64,000 nt of DNA, from NCBI RefSeq assembly GCF_002844595.1, contig NZ_PJNW01000009.1:62001-126000 (forward strand). The letters run 5' to 3'. This document shows positions 7,646 through 16,540 of the stretch, piece after piece (within the stretch, counting starts at the first letter, position 1; each line of letters begins with the position of its first letter). The translations under genes and the position numbers were made by a program. The notes below the pieces were generated by a model that was not told the origin of the DNA, did not search any database, and worked only from the letters and a program-made list of their open reading frames with translations. Source of the stretch: Pleomorphomonas diazotrophica. GTDB taxonomy: Bacteria; Pseudomonadota; Alphaproteobacteria; Rhizobiales; Pleomorphomonadaceae.

Positions 7646-8523
7646 CAGACGAGATCCACCTGTCGGGTGCCGGCAAAGCGCCAGGCAAGGCGCATGGCCA
7701 GCGTGATGATCAGGACAACGACGGAAACCAGCGTGACGGCGATGGCCGAACCGTAGGGCCAGTTGCGCGATTGCAGAAAGAGGTCGACCAGCGCGTTGCC
7801 GATGAAGAATACCTTGCCGCCGCCGAGCAGTTGCGGGATCAGGTACTCGCCGAGCAGCAGGATGGTGACCAGCGCCACGCCGGTGGCGACGCCGGGCAGT
7901 GACAGCGGCAGCGTGATGTTGAAGAAGCTGCGCACCGGCGACGCGCCGAGATCGGCCGAGGCCTCGAGGAGGCGGCGATCAAGCTTTTCGAGGCTGACAT
8001 AGATCGGCATGATCATCAGCGGCAGGTAGCCGTAGACGATGCCGAGCAGTACGGCGCCGGGGGTGTTGAGGAGGCGCACGTCCGGCAGGCCGATCAGGGC
8101 GAGAAGATTGGGCAGGCCTCGGGCGCCGAGAATGAAGATCCAGGCATAGGTGCGCACCAAGAGACTGGTCCAGAACGGCACCACCACCAGCGACACCAAC
8201 AGCATGCGAAAGCGAGTCGGGGCCCTGATCGCCAGGTAATAGGCCGTCGGATAGGCGACCAGCAGGCAGAGGATCGCCCCGACGGGGGCGAGCAGCATGG
8301 TGTTCCAGAAGGCCGTGGCGCGCGCTGGCAGGTTCATGAACTGCGCGAAGGTGAAGGCAGCCTGATAGCCACCCTCCGGTGCCCGTTCGCCCACCGAAAA
8401 CACCAGGATGGCGATGAAGGGCAAAACCAGGAAAATGGAGAGCCAGGCCGCGGACGGTCCGACCAGCAGCGCCGTGACCAGGCGTTTCCGGGTTGCGAGC
8501 GTCATCGCCATCATGAGCCTCAC
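7645..8523 (-). CDS. ABC transporter permease, spermidine/putrescine type (PotB-like)
   Basis: An inner-membrane permease of 292 residues. The first helix is AAWLSIFLVLPFIAILVFSV, followed by a large periplasmic loop. The EAA loop (EASADLGASPVRSFFNITLPLSLPG) shows the invariant Gly. The protein is the first permease of the heterodimer and overlaps the binding-protein stop by four bases (ATGA), indicating translational coupling. Two further Met codons lie within the first six residues, so the exact start is uncertain by a few codons. Confidence 0.9.
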   Translation of the reverse strand: MRLMMAMTLATRKRLVTALLVGPSAAWLSIFLVLPFIAILVFSVGERAPEGGYQAAFTFAQFMNLPARATAFWNTMLLAPVGAILCLLVAYPTAYYLAIRAPTRFRMLLVSLVVVPFWTSLLVRTYAWIFILGARGLPNLLALIGLPDVRLLNTPGAVLLGIVYGYLPLMIMPIYVSLEKLDRRLLEASADLGASPVRSFFNITLPLSLPGVATGVALVTILLLGEYLIPQLLGGGKVFFIGNALVDLFLQSRNWPYGSAIAVTLVSVVVLIITLAMRLAWRFAGTRQVDLV

Positions 8524-9683
8524 GCCGCCTTGAAGCGCGCCATCAGTTCGGCACGGTTGGGGTCGGTCAACGTCACAGCGGCGCCGAACTCCAGCGGCGT
8601 CAGCGCGGCTTCGTCCGGATAGACGATCTTGTTGCCGGTGATGTCGACCGGCAGCAGGGCCAGCACGCGGCTGTCCGTGGTCGGCGCGCCGTTGGCGATG
8701 TGTTCCTTGACGGCGTTTTCCGGCGTCATCAGGTAGTTGAGGAGAGCATAGGCGGCGGGCTTGTTGGCCGCGCTCTTCGGTATGGCGTAGAAATCGGTCC
8801 AGATCTCTCCGCCGTCCTTGCCGAGCACGTAGATGATCTCCGGCATGTCACGGGCGAGCTGGGCGCCATCATTGGTCCAGCACATGGTCATCCAGGCATC
8901 GGTGGAGCGCATGGCCGGCTGGTAGTCGGAGTTGATGCCGTAGAGATGCGGCTTCAGCTTGATCAACAGCTCCTCGGCCTTGGCCAGCTCTTCGCTCTTG
9001 ATCGAGTTGAAAGAATAGCCGAGCGACACCAGCGCGCTGCCGATGGTGGTGAGCTGGTAATCGTGCACCATGGCGCGGCCGTCGGCTTCGGTCATGGCCA
9101 CTTCGAAATATTGCTTCCAACTGGAAATCGGCGTCTTCACCTTGGAGGTGTTGATCGACATGCCCGTGGTGCCCCAGTTCTTGGGCAGCGCGTAGGTGAC
9201 GCCATCAACCGTGCCTTCGTGGGTGAAGCGCTGGGACTCGGAGGCGGACGAGAAGGCTGGGAGCTTGCTCATGTCGAGCGGGTCGATGAGCTTCAGCTTG
9301 GAATAGGTGGAGATGGTGTAGTTGGTCGGAACGAACAGGTCCCAGCCGGTACCGCCGGCCTGCAGCTTGGCCAGCATTTCCTCATTGGAGCCGAAGACGT
9401 TGACCTCGACGGCGACGCCGGTCGCCTTGGTGAAGTTCTCGAAGGTGGCGGGGTCATGGTAGTTCGGCCAGGTGGCAAGCGACATCTGGGTGCCGAGGTC
9501 GCCGGCGAAGGCTTCGGCATTGAAGGCGCCCGGCAGGCCGCGGCTCATGACGGACGCAGCGAGGCCGAGGCCGGTGACACCGAGGAAATGCCGCCGCGTG
9601 ACGGAGCCACGCTTGAGGCGCATGAACTCGTCGGTGAGGGCGCTGACACTGATGGGTAGATTGTCTTTGTAGCTTTTCGACAT
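8520..9683 (-). CDS. Periplasmic substrate-binding protein, spermidine/putrescine type (PotD-like)
   Basis: Captures the cargo in the periplasm and delivers it to the permeases. It has 387 residues. A long N-region carries a twin-arginine motif, TRRHFLG near residues 29-35, followed by a hydrophobic stretch to about residue 60, so export through the Tat pathway is likely. The mature part begins near TQMSLATWPNYHDP and includes ATGVAVEVNVFGSNEEMLAKL, a hallmark of the PotD group. PotD proteins are more often Sec-exported; a Tat signal is known in some alphaproteobacterial members. It lies 42 bp after the ATPase gene and overlaps the first permease. Confidence 0.9.
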   Translation of the reverse strand: MSKSYKDNLPISVSALTDEFMRLKRGSVTRRHFLGVTGLGLAASVMSRGLPGAFNAEAFAGDLGTQMSLATWPNYHDPATFENFTKATGVAVEVNVFGSNEEMLAKLQAGGTGWDLFVPTNYTISTYSKLKLIDPLDMSKLPAFSSASESQRFTHEGTVDGVTYALPKNWGTTGMSINTSKVKTPISSWKQYFEVAMTEADGRAMVHDYQLTTIGSALVSLGYSFNSIKSEELAKAEELLIKLKPHLYGINSDYQPAMRSTDAWMTMCWTNDGAQLARDMPEIIYVLGKDGGEIWTDFYAIPKSAANKPAAYALLNYLMTPENAVKEHIANGAPTTDSRVLALLPVDITGNKIVYPDEAALTPLEFGAAVTLTDPNRAELMARFKAA

Positions 9684-9725
9684 GACACCGGTTCCCCTTA
9701 TGGTTTGTTCGTGTCGCTAGACGTC

Positions 9726-10796
9726 TCAGGCTGGGTAAAGACGGATGGCCTCGCTGATGTAGTCGATCGAAACAGCTTCTCCCGGTTCGATCAGATCGTT
9801 GGCGTCGAGGCCGTGGCGTTCGGCGGAGATCAGGAACTCGCCGACGCCGGCAACGGCAACCGAATACTCGGCGAGCGAGCCGAGGAAGATGCGGTGGGTC
9901 ACGTGCCCGACAAGCGGCCCGTCGCCGGTGCCCACGCGGGCGATGCGCATGGCTTCCGGCCGCAACGCCAGCACCGCCGGGCCGCGCTCGGGTCCGGCAA
10001 AGGGAAGGGTTGCACCGTTGCCGAGGCGGAGAATGCCGGGCTCGGCGGTCACGGTCATCTTGTTGGTCTTGCCCACGAAATCGGCGACGAACAGGTCGGC
10101 CGGCCGATCGTAGACTTCCTGGGGGCGGGCGAACTGGCGGATGCGGCCGGCGCTCATGACGCAGACGAGATCGCTCATCGACAGCGCTTCCTCCTGGTCG
10201 TGGGTCACCAGGAGGAAAGTGATGCCGAGATCGCGCTGCAGGCTCTGCAGCTCCATCTGCATGTCGGTTCTGAGCTTGCGGTCAAGCGCGGCGAGCGGCT
10301 CGTCGAGCAACAGCACCTTGGGCTTGTTGACGATGGCTCGCGCCAGCGCCACGCGCTGTTGCTGACCGCCGGACAACTCATGGATCCGCCGCCGCCCGAA
10401 GCCTGACAGCCTCACCATTTCCAATGCGGCGCCGACGCGCCTTGAGATCTCGTCCGAGGCGATGCGCGGCCTTTGCTGGCGCAGGCCGTAGGCGACGTTG
10501 TTCTCGACGTCGAGATGCGGGAACAGCGCGTAGTGCTGGAACACCATGTTGACCGGCCGCCGATAGGCCGGCAGGTCGTTCACCCTGGTCTCTCCGATAT
10601 AGACGTCGCCCTCGCTCGGCTGCTCGAAGCCGCCGATCATGCGCAGGCAGGTGGTCTTGCCACAGCCCGACGGGCCGAGCAGCGCGACGAAGGCGCCTTT
10701 GGGCACGGCGAGATTGATGTCGGTGACGGCCGTGACGTCGCCATAGCGCTTCGTCACCGACCGAAATTCAATGTCATGAAGATCGGAAGCGGACAC
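9726..10796 (-). CDS. ABC transporter ATP-binding protein, spermidine/putrescine type (PotA-like)
   Basis: The ATPase that powers the adjacent importer, 356 residues. The Walker A GPSGCGKTT is near residue 38, the signature LSGGQQQRVALARA near residue 140, and Walker B LLLDEPLAALD follows, then the switch His in LVTHDQEEAL. The C-terminal 110 residues form a TOBE-type regulatory domain (LALRPEAMRI). It is the first gene of the leftward operon; the divergent LuxR-type gene begins 190 bp away. The region between holds several symmetric motifs suited to shared regulation. Confidence 0.93.
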   Translation of the reverse strand: MSASDLHDIEFRSVTKRYGDVTAVTDINLAVPKGAFVALLGPSGCGKTTCLRMIGGFEQPSEGDVYIGETRVNDLPAYRRPVNMVFQHYALFPHLDVENNVAYGLRQQRPRIASDEISRRVGAALEMVRLSGFGRRRIHELSGGQQQRVALARAIVNKPKVLLLDEPLAALDRKLRTDMQMELQSLQRDLGITFLLVTHDQEEALSMSDLVCVMSAGRIRQFARPQEVYDRPADLFVADFVGKTNKMTVTAEPGILRLGNGATLPFAGPERGPAVLALRPEAMRIARVGTGDGPLVGHVTHRIFLGSLAEYSVAVAGVGEFLISAERHGLDANDLIEPGEAVSIDYISEAIRLYPA

Positions 10797-10839
10797 AGTT
10801 GATCCCTGCGGTTTGGACGGAGGCGGGCCTGTTGGCCTC

Positions 10840-10940
10840 TATACTCCATCAACCTCAGGGGTAGCGTCACAGGAACTTCGCCCAAGGTATATACCCCAAA
10901 AGAGGTATTTCCACGTAGGTGGCCGGAAGCGAGGAGTATA
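10840..10940. promoter_or_regulatory. Symmetric motif set in the divergent transporter/LuxR promoter region
   Basis: TATACTCC at 10840-10847 and its exact reverse complement GGAGTATA at 10933-10940 flank a perfect 10-bp palindrome, GGTATATACC, at 10886-10895. The outer pair and the central palindrome share the same centre to within half a base. The arrangement is seen directly; binding by the divergently encoded LuxR-type protein is inference. Confidence 0.45.
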
Positions 10941-10986
10941 TCGTCCCGGTTGCCGGAATCGGGTTCGATGGTCTGTCAGGGGGTAG

Positions 10987-11790
10987 ATGGTGGCTGTCGA
11001 CGTGAATGCTCTGTTTGCCAGCCTGATGCCGGTTGTTGAACGGCGCCCGTTGTCCGAGCGCGAGACGGGAGCCGTCTTTCGCGGCCTGATGAAATCGCTG
11101 GTGCATTTCGACAACGCGGTGGGCTTCGTCTACCGGGGCGAGGAACGGCCGATCGATTTCTACGACACGTTCGATGCCGAGAAATACGACATCCACGTCA
11201 CCGTCTACCAGGCCGGCGCCTTCCTGCTCGATCCCTTCTATCACGCCACCCGGGCCGGGCGTTCGGGCTTCTTCCGCATGCGCGAGCTGGCCCCGGACCG
11301 TTTCTTCGTCAGCGAATACTACCGGACTTATTATGGTGAGACGCGGCTTGCCGAAGAGGTGGGCTTCTTCGTGCCGATGACCGGCGGCGTGGGCGTGGTT
11401 CTATCGCTGATGCGGCTCGAGCAGAGCGGCGCGTTCTCTCCGGCTGACATCAAGATGCTGCGAAGTGCCGCCCCCCTGGTTCTGGCGCTGGTGAGGAGCG
11501 GTCTCGGCGACATCGGCGCCCGCCTCGCTCGCTCTCCAGTCGAGTCGCCTACGCCATTCGGCGAGGCGAGCGCAGCCTCCGACGTCTGGTCGCGCCTCGG
11601 CCTCACCGATCGCGAGGCGACGATCGTCGATCTGGTGCTTCAGGGCCATTCATCGGAAGCGATCGGCCTCAGGCTCGGCATTTCCACCGGCACCGTGAAA
11701 GTGCACCGCCGCAACGTCTACCGCAAACTCGACATCTCCTCGCAAACCCAGTTGCTGTCGCTTTATCTCGGCAATCTCGAACGATCCTGA
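10987..11790 (+). CDS. LuxR family transcriptional regulator
   Basis: A 267-residue regulator. The C-terminal GerE-type helix-turn-helix is clear: LGLTDREATIVDLVLQGHSS, then AIGLRLGISTGTVKVHRRNVYRKL, near residues 204-255. The N-terminal 190 residues look like a single sensory domain, possibly GAF-like, with many aromatic residues (FVYRGEERPIDFYDTF, FFVSEYYRTYYGETRL). It shows no obvious acyl-homoserine-lactone signature. Being divergent from the polyamine-type operon, it is the probable regulator of that operon and may sense the amine or a metabolite. The start is the first ATG, close to the symmetric motifs. Confidence 0.87.
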   Translation: MVAVDVNALFASLMPVVERRPLSERETGAVFRGLMKSLVHFDNAVGFVYRGEERPIDFYDTFDAEKYDIHVTVYQAGAFLLDPFYHATRAGRSGFFRMRELAPDRFFVSEYYRTYYGETRLAEEVGFFVPMTGGVGVVLSLMRLEQSGAFSPADIKMLRSAAPLVLALVRSGLGDIGARLARSPVESPTPFGEASAASDVWSRLGLTDREATIVDLVLQGHSSEAIGLRLGISTGTVKVHRRNVYRKLDISSQTQLLSLYLGNLERS

Positions 11791-12028
11791 GCGGGCCATG
11801 ACCGGCATCGTGCCGCGGGCATGTGCTTAGGAGCGATCTCTCAGGCTCTCTTGACAGGGCTAACCCGAGTTTTCGGCCGGCCCAGATTTGTGTCGTTGGT
11901 TGCTTTGGATGTATGAGCATGTGCGTTTTATCCCGGCACTCCGCAAAGCTGCGTAGAAGCCCTTGTTTCGGAAGAGGGGGGCGGCTATTGGAGGAGCCGG
12001 TAGAATTCCGGCAGGGGACTTGCGATCG

Positions 12029-12685
12029 ATGATCGATTTTCCGGCGTTGCGCACCAAGATGGTCGACGGTCAGGTCAGGCCGAACGATGTCACCGATCTC
12101 CGCATCATTGACGCGATGGGCGAGGTGCCGCGTGAGAACTTCGTGCCGGACGACCAGAAGCCCTTCGCCTATCTCGATCGTGATCTGCCGCTCGGCAATG
12201 GGCGCGCCGCCCGCGTCCTGATCCAGCCGATGGTGCTGGCGCGGATGCTGCAGTACGCGGCAATCAAGCCGACCGACAAGGTGCTGGAAGTCGGCAGCGG
12301 GTCCGGCTATGGCGCCGCCGTGATGGCCCGTCTCGCAGGGTCGGTGGTCGCGCTGGAGCAGGATGGCGACCTCGCGGCCCTGGCTCGCCGGCAGCTTTCC
12401 GGTCTTGCCAATGTCGCCGTCGTCGAGGCCTCGCTTGCGAAGGGAGTGCCGGATGCCGCGCCCTTCGACGTCATCATCTTCAACGGCGCCGTCGTCACCT
12501 TCCCCGAGACGATCGCCGGCCAACTGACCAAGGGCGGACGTTTGCTTCTCGTCGAGGAGGGCGGAAGCGCGCCGTGGGTCAAGCTCTACACCCGGAGCGA
12601 CACCGGCGTTTCCGGCCGGGCCCTGTTCAATGCATCGGCTCCGGTGCTGCCGGGATTTGAGGCGGTCGAAACTTTCGCCTTTTAG
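12029..12685 (+). CDS. pcm: Protein-L-isoaspartate O-methyltransferase
   Basis: Methylates abnormal isoaspartyl residues, using S-adenosylmethionine, to start their repair. The protein has 218 residues, the family's usual length. The N-terminal motif MVDGQVRPNDVTD and PRENFVPDDQKPFAYLD precede the SAM loop VLEVGSGSGYGAAVMARL. A longer open frame begins at 11963, but the conserved alphaproteobacterial N-terminus starts MIDFPALRTKMVD, and GGCAGGGGA lies upstream of the ATG at 12029. It precedes the TolC-like gene, an order conserved in Rhizobiales, where some annotators note that the Ser/Cys substrate pocket differs from the E. coli enzyme. Confidence 0.88.
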   Translation: MIDFPALRTKMVDGQVRPNDVTDLRIIDAMGEVPRENFVPDDQKPFAYLDRDLPLGNGRAARVLIQPMVLARMLQYAAIKPTDKVLEVGSGSGYGAAVMARLAGSVVALEQDGDLAALARRQLSGLANVAVVEASLAKGVPDAAPFDVIIFNGAVVTFPETIAGQLTKGGRLLLVEEGGSAPWVKLYTRSDTGVSGRALFNASAPVLPGFEAVETFAF

Positions 12686-12944
12686 CTTCACTGTAACGGT
12701 ACGTTCTACACGACTGTTCCCTTCCGGCGGCCAGCGTAAAGCTGGACGGTTGGTCTTGCGCGACCTCTGTGATTTCTGTGCATCGATTTGACTGAATTTG
12801 CCGCTGCGTCGCCGGCCGCGCTTCCGTTCGCTCGCTCATCGGCTATAGTCCGTCGCCGTATGATTAACGGTTTCTTAGCAAATGTGGCAATCTCACGGCT
12901 TTCTCGCGAAGGCGTGAGAAGACCGGGCAGCAATCGTTGGCTAT

Positions 12945-14384
12945 ATGGCCTTGGTAGCGATGAACATGAGGTGTGTCGTGGCGTTCCGTCCCTCTTTGTA
13001 TCTTTCGGCCGCCGTCGGCCTCTTTGTTGCCATGTCCGGCGTCGCCTCGGCGGAAACGTTGCAGGAAGCGATGAGCGCGGCCTATGCCAACAATCCCTCG
13101 CTCAACGCGGCGCGGGCGGGAACCCGAGCCGTCGACGAGAACGTGCCCCAGGCGCTATCCGGCTATCGGCCTACTATCAACGGCCAGATTTCAGCTAGCG
13201 TTACCACTACCGATACCCGTGCTCGCTTCAATTCGAACTGGGCCAGCACCTATACCGACACTGGTGCCGTGCAGGGCCAGATCCAGATCGTTCAGCCCCT
13301 CTACATGGGTGGACGGATCGACAACGGCGTCAAACGGGCGGAATCGGCGGTAAAGGCCTCGCGCGAGCAGTTGCGCAACACCGAGCAGACCACCCTGCTC
13401 GACACGGCATCCGCCTATATGAACGTCATCCTCTCGGGTCAGGTGCTGGAGCTGCGTCGTTCCAACGTCGCCTTCCTGCAGGAACAGGTGCGGGCCGCCA
13501 ACGACCGATTCTCGGTGGGCGAGGGCACGCGTACCGACGTGTCGCAGGCCCAGGCCGCCCTGGCCGCTGCGACGTCGGCGGTCAGTTCGGCGCAGGCCGA
13601 CCTGCTCACTGCGCGGGCCAATTACGTCAAGGTGGTGGGCCATGAGCCCAAGGGGCTGCGCTCGCCCGGCCCGATCACCAAGCTGCTGCCGGCCAAACTG
13701 TCGGCGGCGATCGATGCCTCGCGCACCGAACATCCGATGATACGGGCGGCGATCCACAACGCCGATACCGCCTCCTACAATGTCGAGATCCAGGAAGGTG
13801 CTCTGCTGCCGAGCTTCGTTCTTCAGGGAACGGTGAGCAGCGCCTTCGTCGGCAACGGTTCCGCTGATGGGAGCACGCCGGAGCGGGCGCGCACGCTGGA
13901 AGGGTCGGTCGCCGCCGTGCTGTCCATCCCCATCTACCAGGGCGGCGCCGAATACGCGACCGTCCGCCAGGCCAAGGAAGAGCTCGGTCAGGCCAAGCTG
14001 CAGATCGATGTGGCGCGCATGTCCGTGGATGCTGCCCTCGCCCAGGCCTGGAGCGCACTTGAATCGGCAAGGGCTCAGATCGTCGCCGCCGAGGCTTCGG
14101 TGACCGCAAGCCGTCTGGCGCTCGAAGGCGTCGTCGAAGAGCAGAAGGTCGGCCAAAGGACGACGCTCGACGTCCTCAATGCCCAGAGCTCGCTGATCGA
14201 TGCCCGGTTGGCGGAAGTCGGCGCCCAGGCGCAGTTCGTGGTGGCGAGCTACAGCGTGGCCGCCGCCATGGGGCGCCTCGACCGCGAACGGCTTGGCCTC
14301 AAGGTGTCGGCTTACAAGCCCGAACACCATTATGAGCAGGTCCGCGACAAGTGGATCGGGCTGCGCACGCCGGATGGCCGCTGA
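12945..14384 (+). CDS. tolC: TolC family outer membrane efflux protein
   Basis: The outer-membrane channel for type I secretion and RND efflux, 479 residues. A signal peptide is visible (FRPSLYLSAAVGLFVAMSG, cleavage near VASA-ETLQ). The mature start ETLQEAMSAAYANNPSL is a typical TolC opening. Two homologous halves follow, each with long heptad-rich helices (QEQVRAANDRFSVGEGTRTD in the first, EEQKVGQRTTLDVLNAQSSL in the second). The conserved PLYMGGRIDN and PIYQGGAEYAT are the matching turns of the two repeats. Three in-frame Met codons lie in the first eight residues; any could be the start. It lies between pcm and popZ, the usual place for the sole TolC of Rhizobiales. Confidence 0.9.
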   Translation: MALVAMNMRCVVAFRPSLYLSAAVGLFVAMSGVASAETLQEAMSAAYANNPSLNAARAGTRAVDENVPQALSGYRPTINGQISASVTTTDTRARFNSNWASTYTDTGAVQGQIQIVQPLYMGGRIDNGVKRAESAVKASREQLRNTEQTTLLDTASAYMNVILSGQVLELRRSNVAFLQEQVRAANDRFSVGEGTRTDVSQAQAALAAATSAVSSAQADLLTARANYVKVVGHEPKGLRSPGPITKLLPAKLSAAIDASRTEHPMIRAAIHNADTASYNVEIQEGALLPSFVLQGTVSSAFVGNGSADGSTPERARTLEGSVAAVLSIPIYQGGAEYATVRQAKEELGQAKLQIDVARMSVDAALAQAWSALESARAQIVAAEASVTASRLALEGVVEEQKVGQRTTLDVLNAQSSLIDARLAEVGAQAQFVVASYSVAAAMGRLDRERLGLKVSAYKPEHHYEQVRDKWIGLRTPDGR

Positions 14385-14632
14385 CCTTCAAACGGCCGGG
14401 TGCCGGGGATAACCGCCTCATTTCCGGCGCAAACCGTTTTCAGCAGCGTTAACTAATCTATACTTCGGGTGTCGAATCAGGCTTGTCGCTGGTGCCTTGT
14501 CGCCACGCTTGTCGGGATTCCGGTTCTTCGTCCAAGGGAGGGCGAGACTGGTTGATCTCGGGCGCTAGGCTCAGGCAAGCTGTGAACGATCGTGTAGCAG
14601 GTGGTGGGGCGACCCGCTCGGAGTAGAGACCA

Positions 14633-15307
14633 ATGGCCAAGGCAGCTGCGTCCGCCGAACCTTCAATGGAAGAGATCCTGGCTTCCATCCGGCGGATCAT
14701 TGCCGACGAACCCGACGGCAAGGAAGCGGCGGCGCCCAAATCCGCTCCGGCCAAGGCGGCTGCTCCCAAACCGGAGGTCGAGACCATGGCCAAGCCGGCA
14801 CTCGATGACGAGCACATCTCCGAGGAGGATCTCGACAAGCTGTTCGCCCAGTCCGGTGATGACGAGGACGAGCCGGAGATGGACGTCGACGATGCCGACG
14901 ACGGGGAGGAGCCGGAAGTGCTCGACCTCGCCGATGTCGCGACCGTCGACGAGGCCGAGCCGCTGGATCTGGTCGAAGGATTGAAGGACGACGAAGCGGA
15001 GGTTGCCTTCGCCGAGCCGACCGAGGAGCCGCCGCGTCGGTCCGACTCCTCAAGAGCGGAAGCGCCGCGCGGCCGTTCGGCGCCGGAAGGCGAGGATCCG
15101 CTGGTTTCGGCCGCCGCCAGTGCCGCCGTGCAATCCGCTTTCGGCCAACTGAGCCATACGGTGCTGGCCGCCAACGCACGGACGCTCGACGATCTCGTCA
15201 AGGAAATGCTGCGGCCGATGCTACGCGCTTGGCTCGACGAGAACTTGCCGGTGATCGTCGAACGACTGGTACGGGCCGAGATCGAGCGCGTGTCGCGCGG
15301 ACGCTGA
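14633..15307 (+). CDS. popZ: PopZ-domain protein (DUF2497), polar organising protein
   Basis: A 224-residue member of the DUF2497/PopZ family. PopZ self-assembles at cell poles in alphaproteobacteria and anchors the ParB-origin complex and cell-cycle proteins. The N-terminal helix [15 protein letters not shown] (residues 10-25) is the conserved partner-binding element. The middle (about 40-150) is Pro-rich and then strongly acidic ([20 protein letters not shown]), typical of the disordered linker. The C-terminal helices [19 protein letters not shown] and [16 protein letters not shown] are the oligomerisation region. The order tolC-popZ-valS is conserved in Rhizobiales. Two GANTC sites (14474 and 14516) lie upstream. 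Confidence 0.88.
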   Translation: MAKAAASAEPSMEEILASIRRIIADEPDGKEAAAPKSAPAKAAAPKPEVETMAKPALDDEHISEEDLDKLFAQSGDDEDEPEMDVDDADDGEEPEVLDLADVATVDEAEPLDLVEGLKDDEAEVAFAEPTEEPPRRSDSSRAEAPRGRSAPEGEDPLVSAAASAAVQSAFGQLSHTVLAANARTLDDLVKEMLRPMLRAWLDENLPVIVERLVRAEIERVSRGR

Positions 15308-15312
15308 ATGGC

Positions 15313-15645
15313 GTGAGATCCATCCTCCTCCAGTTTCTTGCCGCCTCTTTCGAGATCGCCGGTTGCTTTGCCTTCTGGGCATGGCTGCGCTTGGGCAAGT
15401 CCGCGCTCTGGACATTGCCCGGCACGCTGTCGTTGATCCTGTTTGCCTTCGTGTTGACACGCATCGACAGCGTCGCCGCTGGACGCGCCTTCGCGGCCTA
15501 TGGCGGCGTCTATATCGCCGCCTCGCTCGTCTGGCTTTGGGCGGTCGAGCGACAGGCGCCCGACCGCTGGGATCTGACAGGGGCGGCCATCTGTCTTGTC
15601 GGTGCGGCGATCATTCTTCTCGGGCCGCGCGCTACGGCCGGCTGA
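15313..15645 (+). CDS. YnfA/UPF0060 family small membrane protein
   Basis: A 110-residue inner-membrane protein with four hydrophobic segments, matching the YnfA family in length and motifs: [19 protein letters not shown] near the start and [17 protein letters not shown] in the middle, and a [20 protein letters not shown] end. The family is related to small multidrug-resistance transporters but its physiological role is unsettled. The start is a GTG six bases after the popZ stop; the frame stays open upstream, but those codons overlap popZ in another frame and do not match the family. Confidence 0.85.
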   Translation: MRSILLQFLAASFEIAGCFAFWAWLRLGKSALWTLPGTLSLILFAFVLTRIDSVAAGRAFAAYGGVYIAASLVWLWAVERQAPDRWDLTGAAICLVGAAIILLGPRATAG

Positions 15646-15666
15646 GGAACGTTTTTATCCCGTCGG

Positions 15667-16443
15667 TCAGGCAGCGACACCGGCCGAATAGCTGACCGAG
15701 GCGCTGTTGGCGACGCTGGCGTAGAGGCTGCTCACCGCCTGGGCCAGGCCGCTGCCACTACTGGCGTTGCCGAAGCTATAGGGCATGTTCGCCTGCGGTG
15801 CGTCTGACGCGGATGCCGACTGGCTCTGGCCGCCGGTCGTGGTCACGCTGGTCGAACCATCCGAGTAGGTGACCGTGATGGTGGTGCTGCCATCCGGATT
15901 GTCGAGATAGGTCGTGCTGACGACTTCCTTGCTTTCGCTGGTGCCGGATGCGCCGGATGTGCCGCCGGACGACGAGGTGTCGCCCGACGCCGACGTACCG
16001 GCATCGGTCGAGGCCGTCGTGCCGGTCGACGCCGTCGCCTCGCTACTCGAAGCGGTCTCTTCCGTCGTCATCTCCAGCGGCGGTGGGGGCGGCGGCGCCA
16101 TGGCCGCCGTTGTCTCATCGACCGATGAAGCGGCGGTCGTGCTGTCGGTCGAGGATGCGGTTGACGACGCATCCGAAGAAAGCGGCGGAGGCGGTGTCGT
16201 CATCGAGCCATCGCTCTCGCCCGTCTGCTCCTGGAGCGACAGGAGAGCCGATTGCAGACCGCCGTCGAGTGCGGAAAAGGCACTGTTCGACGAGACCGTG
16301 CCGGTCGTCGCACCGCCGTCCTGGCTGCTGGAAGGCGATGATGGCGCGAAGGATGCCGTTGCCGACGTTGCCTTACTGCTCGAAGATCCAAAAAGCGCCG
16401 CAAGATTGCTCGCATTACCGGTCAAAGCGGAAAGGGATGACAT
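15667..16443 (-). CDS. Ser/Thr/Ala-rich low-complexity hypothetical protein
   Basis: No family recognised. The 258-residue protein starts MSSLSALTGNASNLAALFG, with GGAGG six bases upstream of the ATG, so this start is preferred over a longer frame to 16569. The body is almost entirely Ser, Thr, Ala and Gly with two polyproline tracts (PPPPL and PPPPPPLEM). Near residues 178-205 are two related segments, YLDNPDGSTTITV and YSDGSTSVTTTGG. The C-terminus (LAQAVSSLYASVANSASVS) is a possible amphipathic helix. There is no signal peptide and no membrane segment. The composition suggests a disordered, possibly exported or surface-associated protein, but nothing in the neighbourhood indicates a role. 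Confidence 0.65.
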   Translation of the reverse strand: MSSLSALTGNASNLAALFGSSSSKATSATASFAPSSPSSSQDGGATTGTVSSNSAFSALDGGLQSALLSLQEQTGESDGSMTTPPPPLSSDASSTASSTDSTTAASSVDETTAAMAPPPPPPLEMTTEETASSSEATASTGTTASTDAGTSASGDTSSSGGTSGASGTSESKEVVSTTYLDNPDGSTTITVTYSDGSTSVTTTGGQSQSASASDAPQANMPYSFGNASSGSGLAQAVSSLYASVANSASVSYSAGVAA

Positions 16444-16540
16444 CTGCTGCCTCCGGGAAATTCCCTCTGCAGCTTTAGACGTACGTCTCTCCGGAACCAG
16501 GCGCTGAAATCTCACAAAAAAATGGTTAACGAACTGAATT

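Noticed and set aside
12029-12685. pcm as a generic SAM-dependent methyltransferase
   Set aside because: The MVDGQVRPNDVTD opening and the gene order with tolC fit the protein-isoaspartate methyltransferase family; alternative assignment noted but not preferred.
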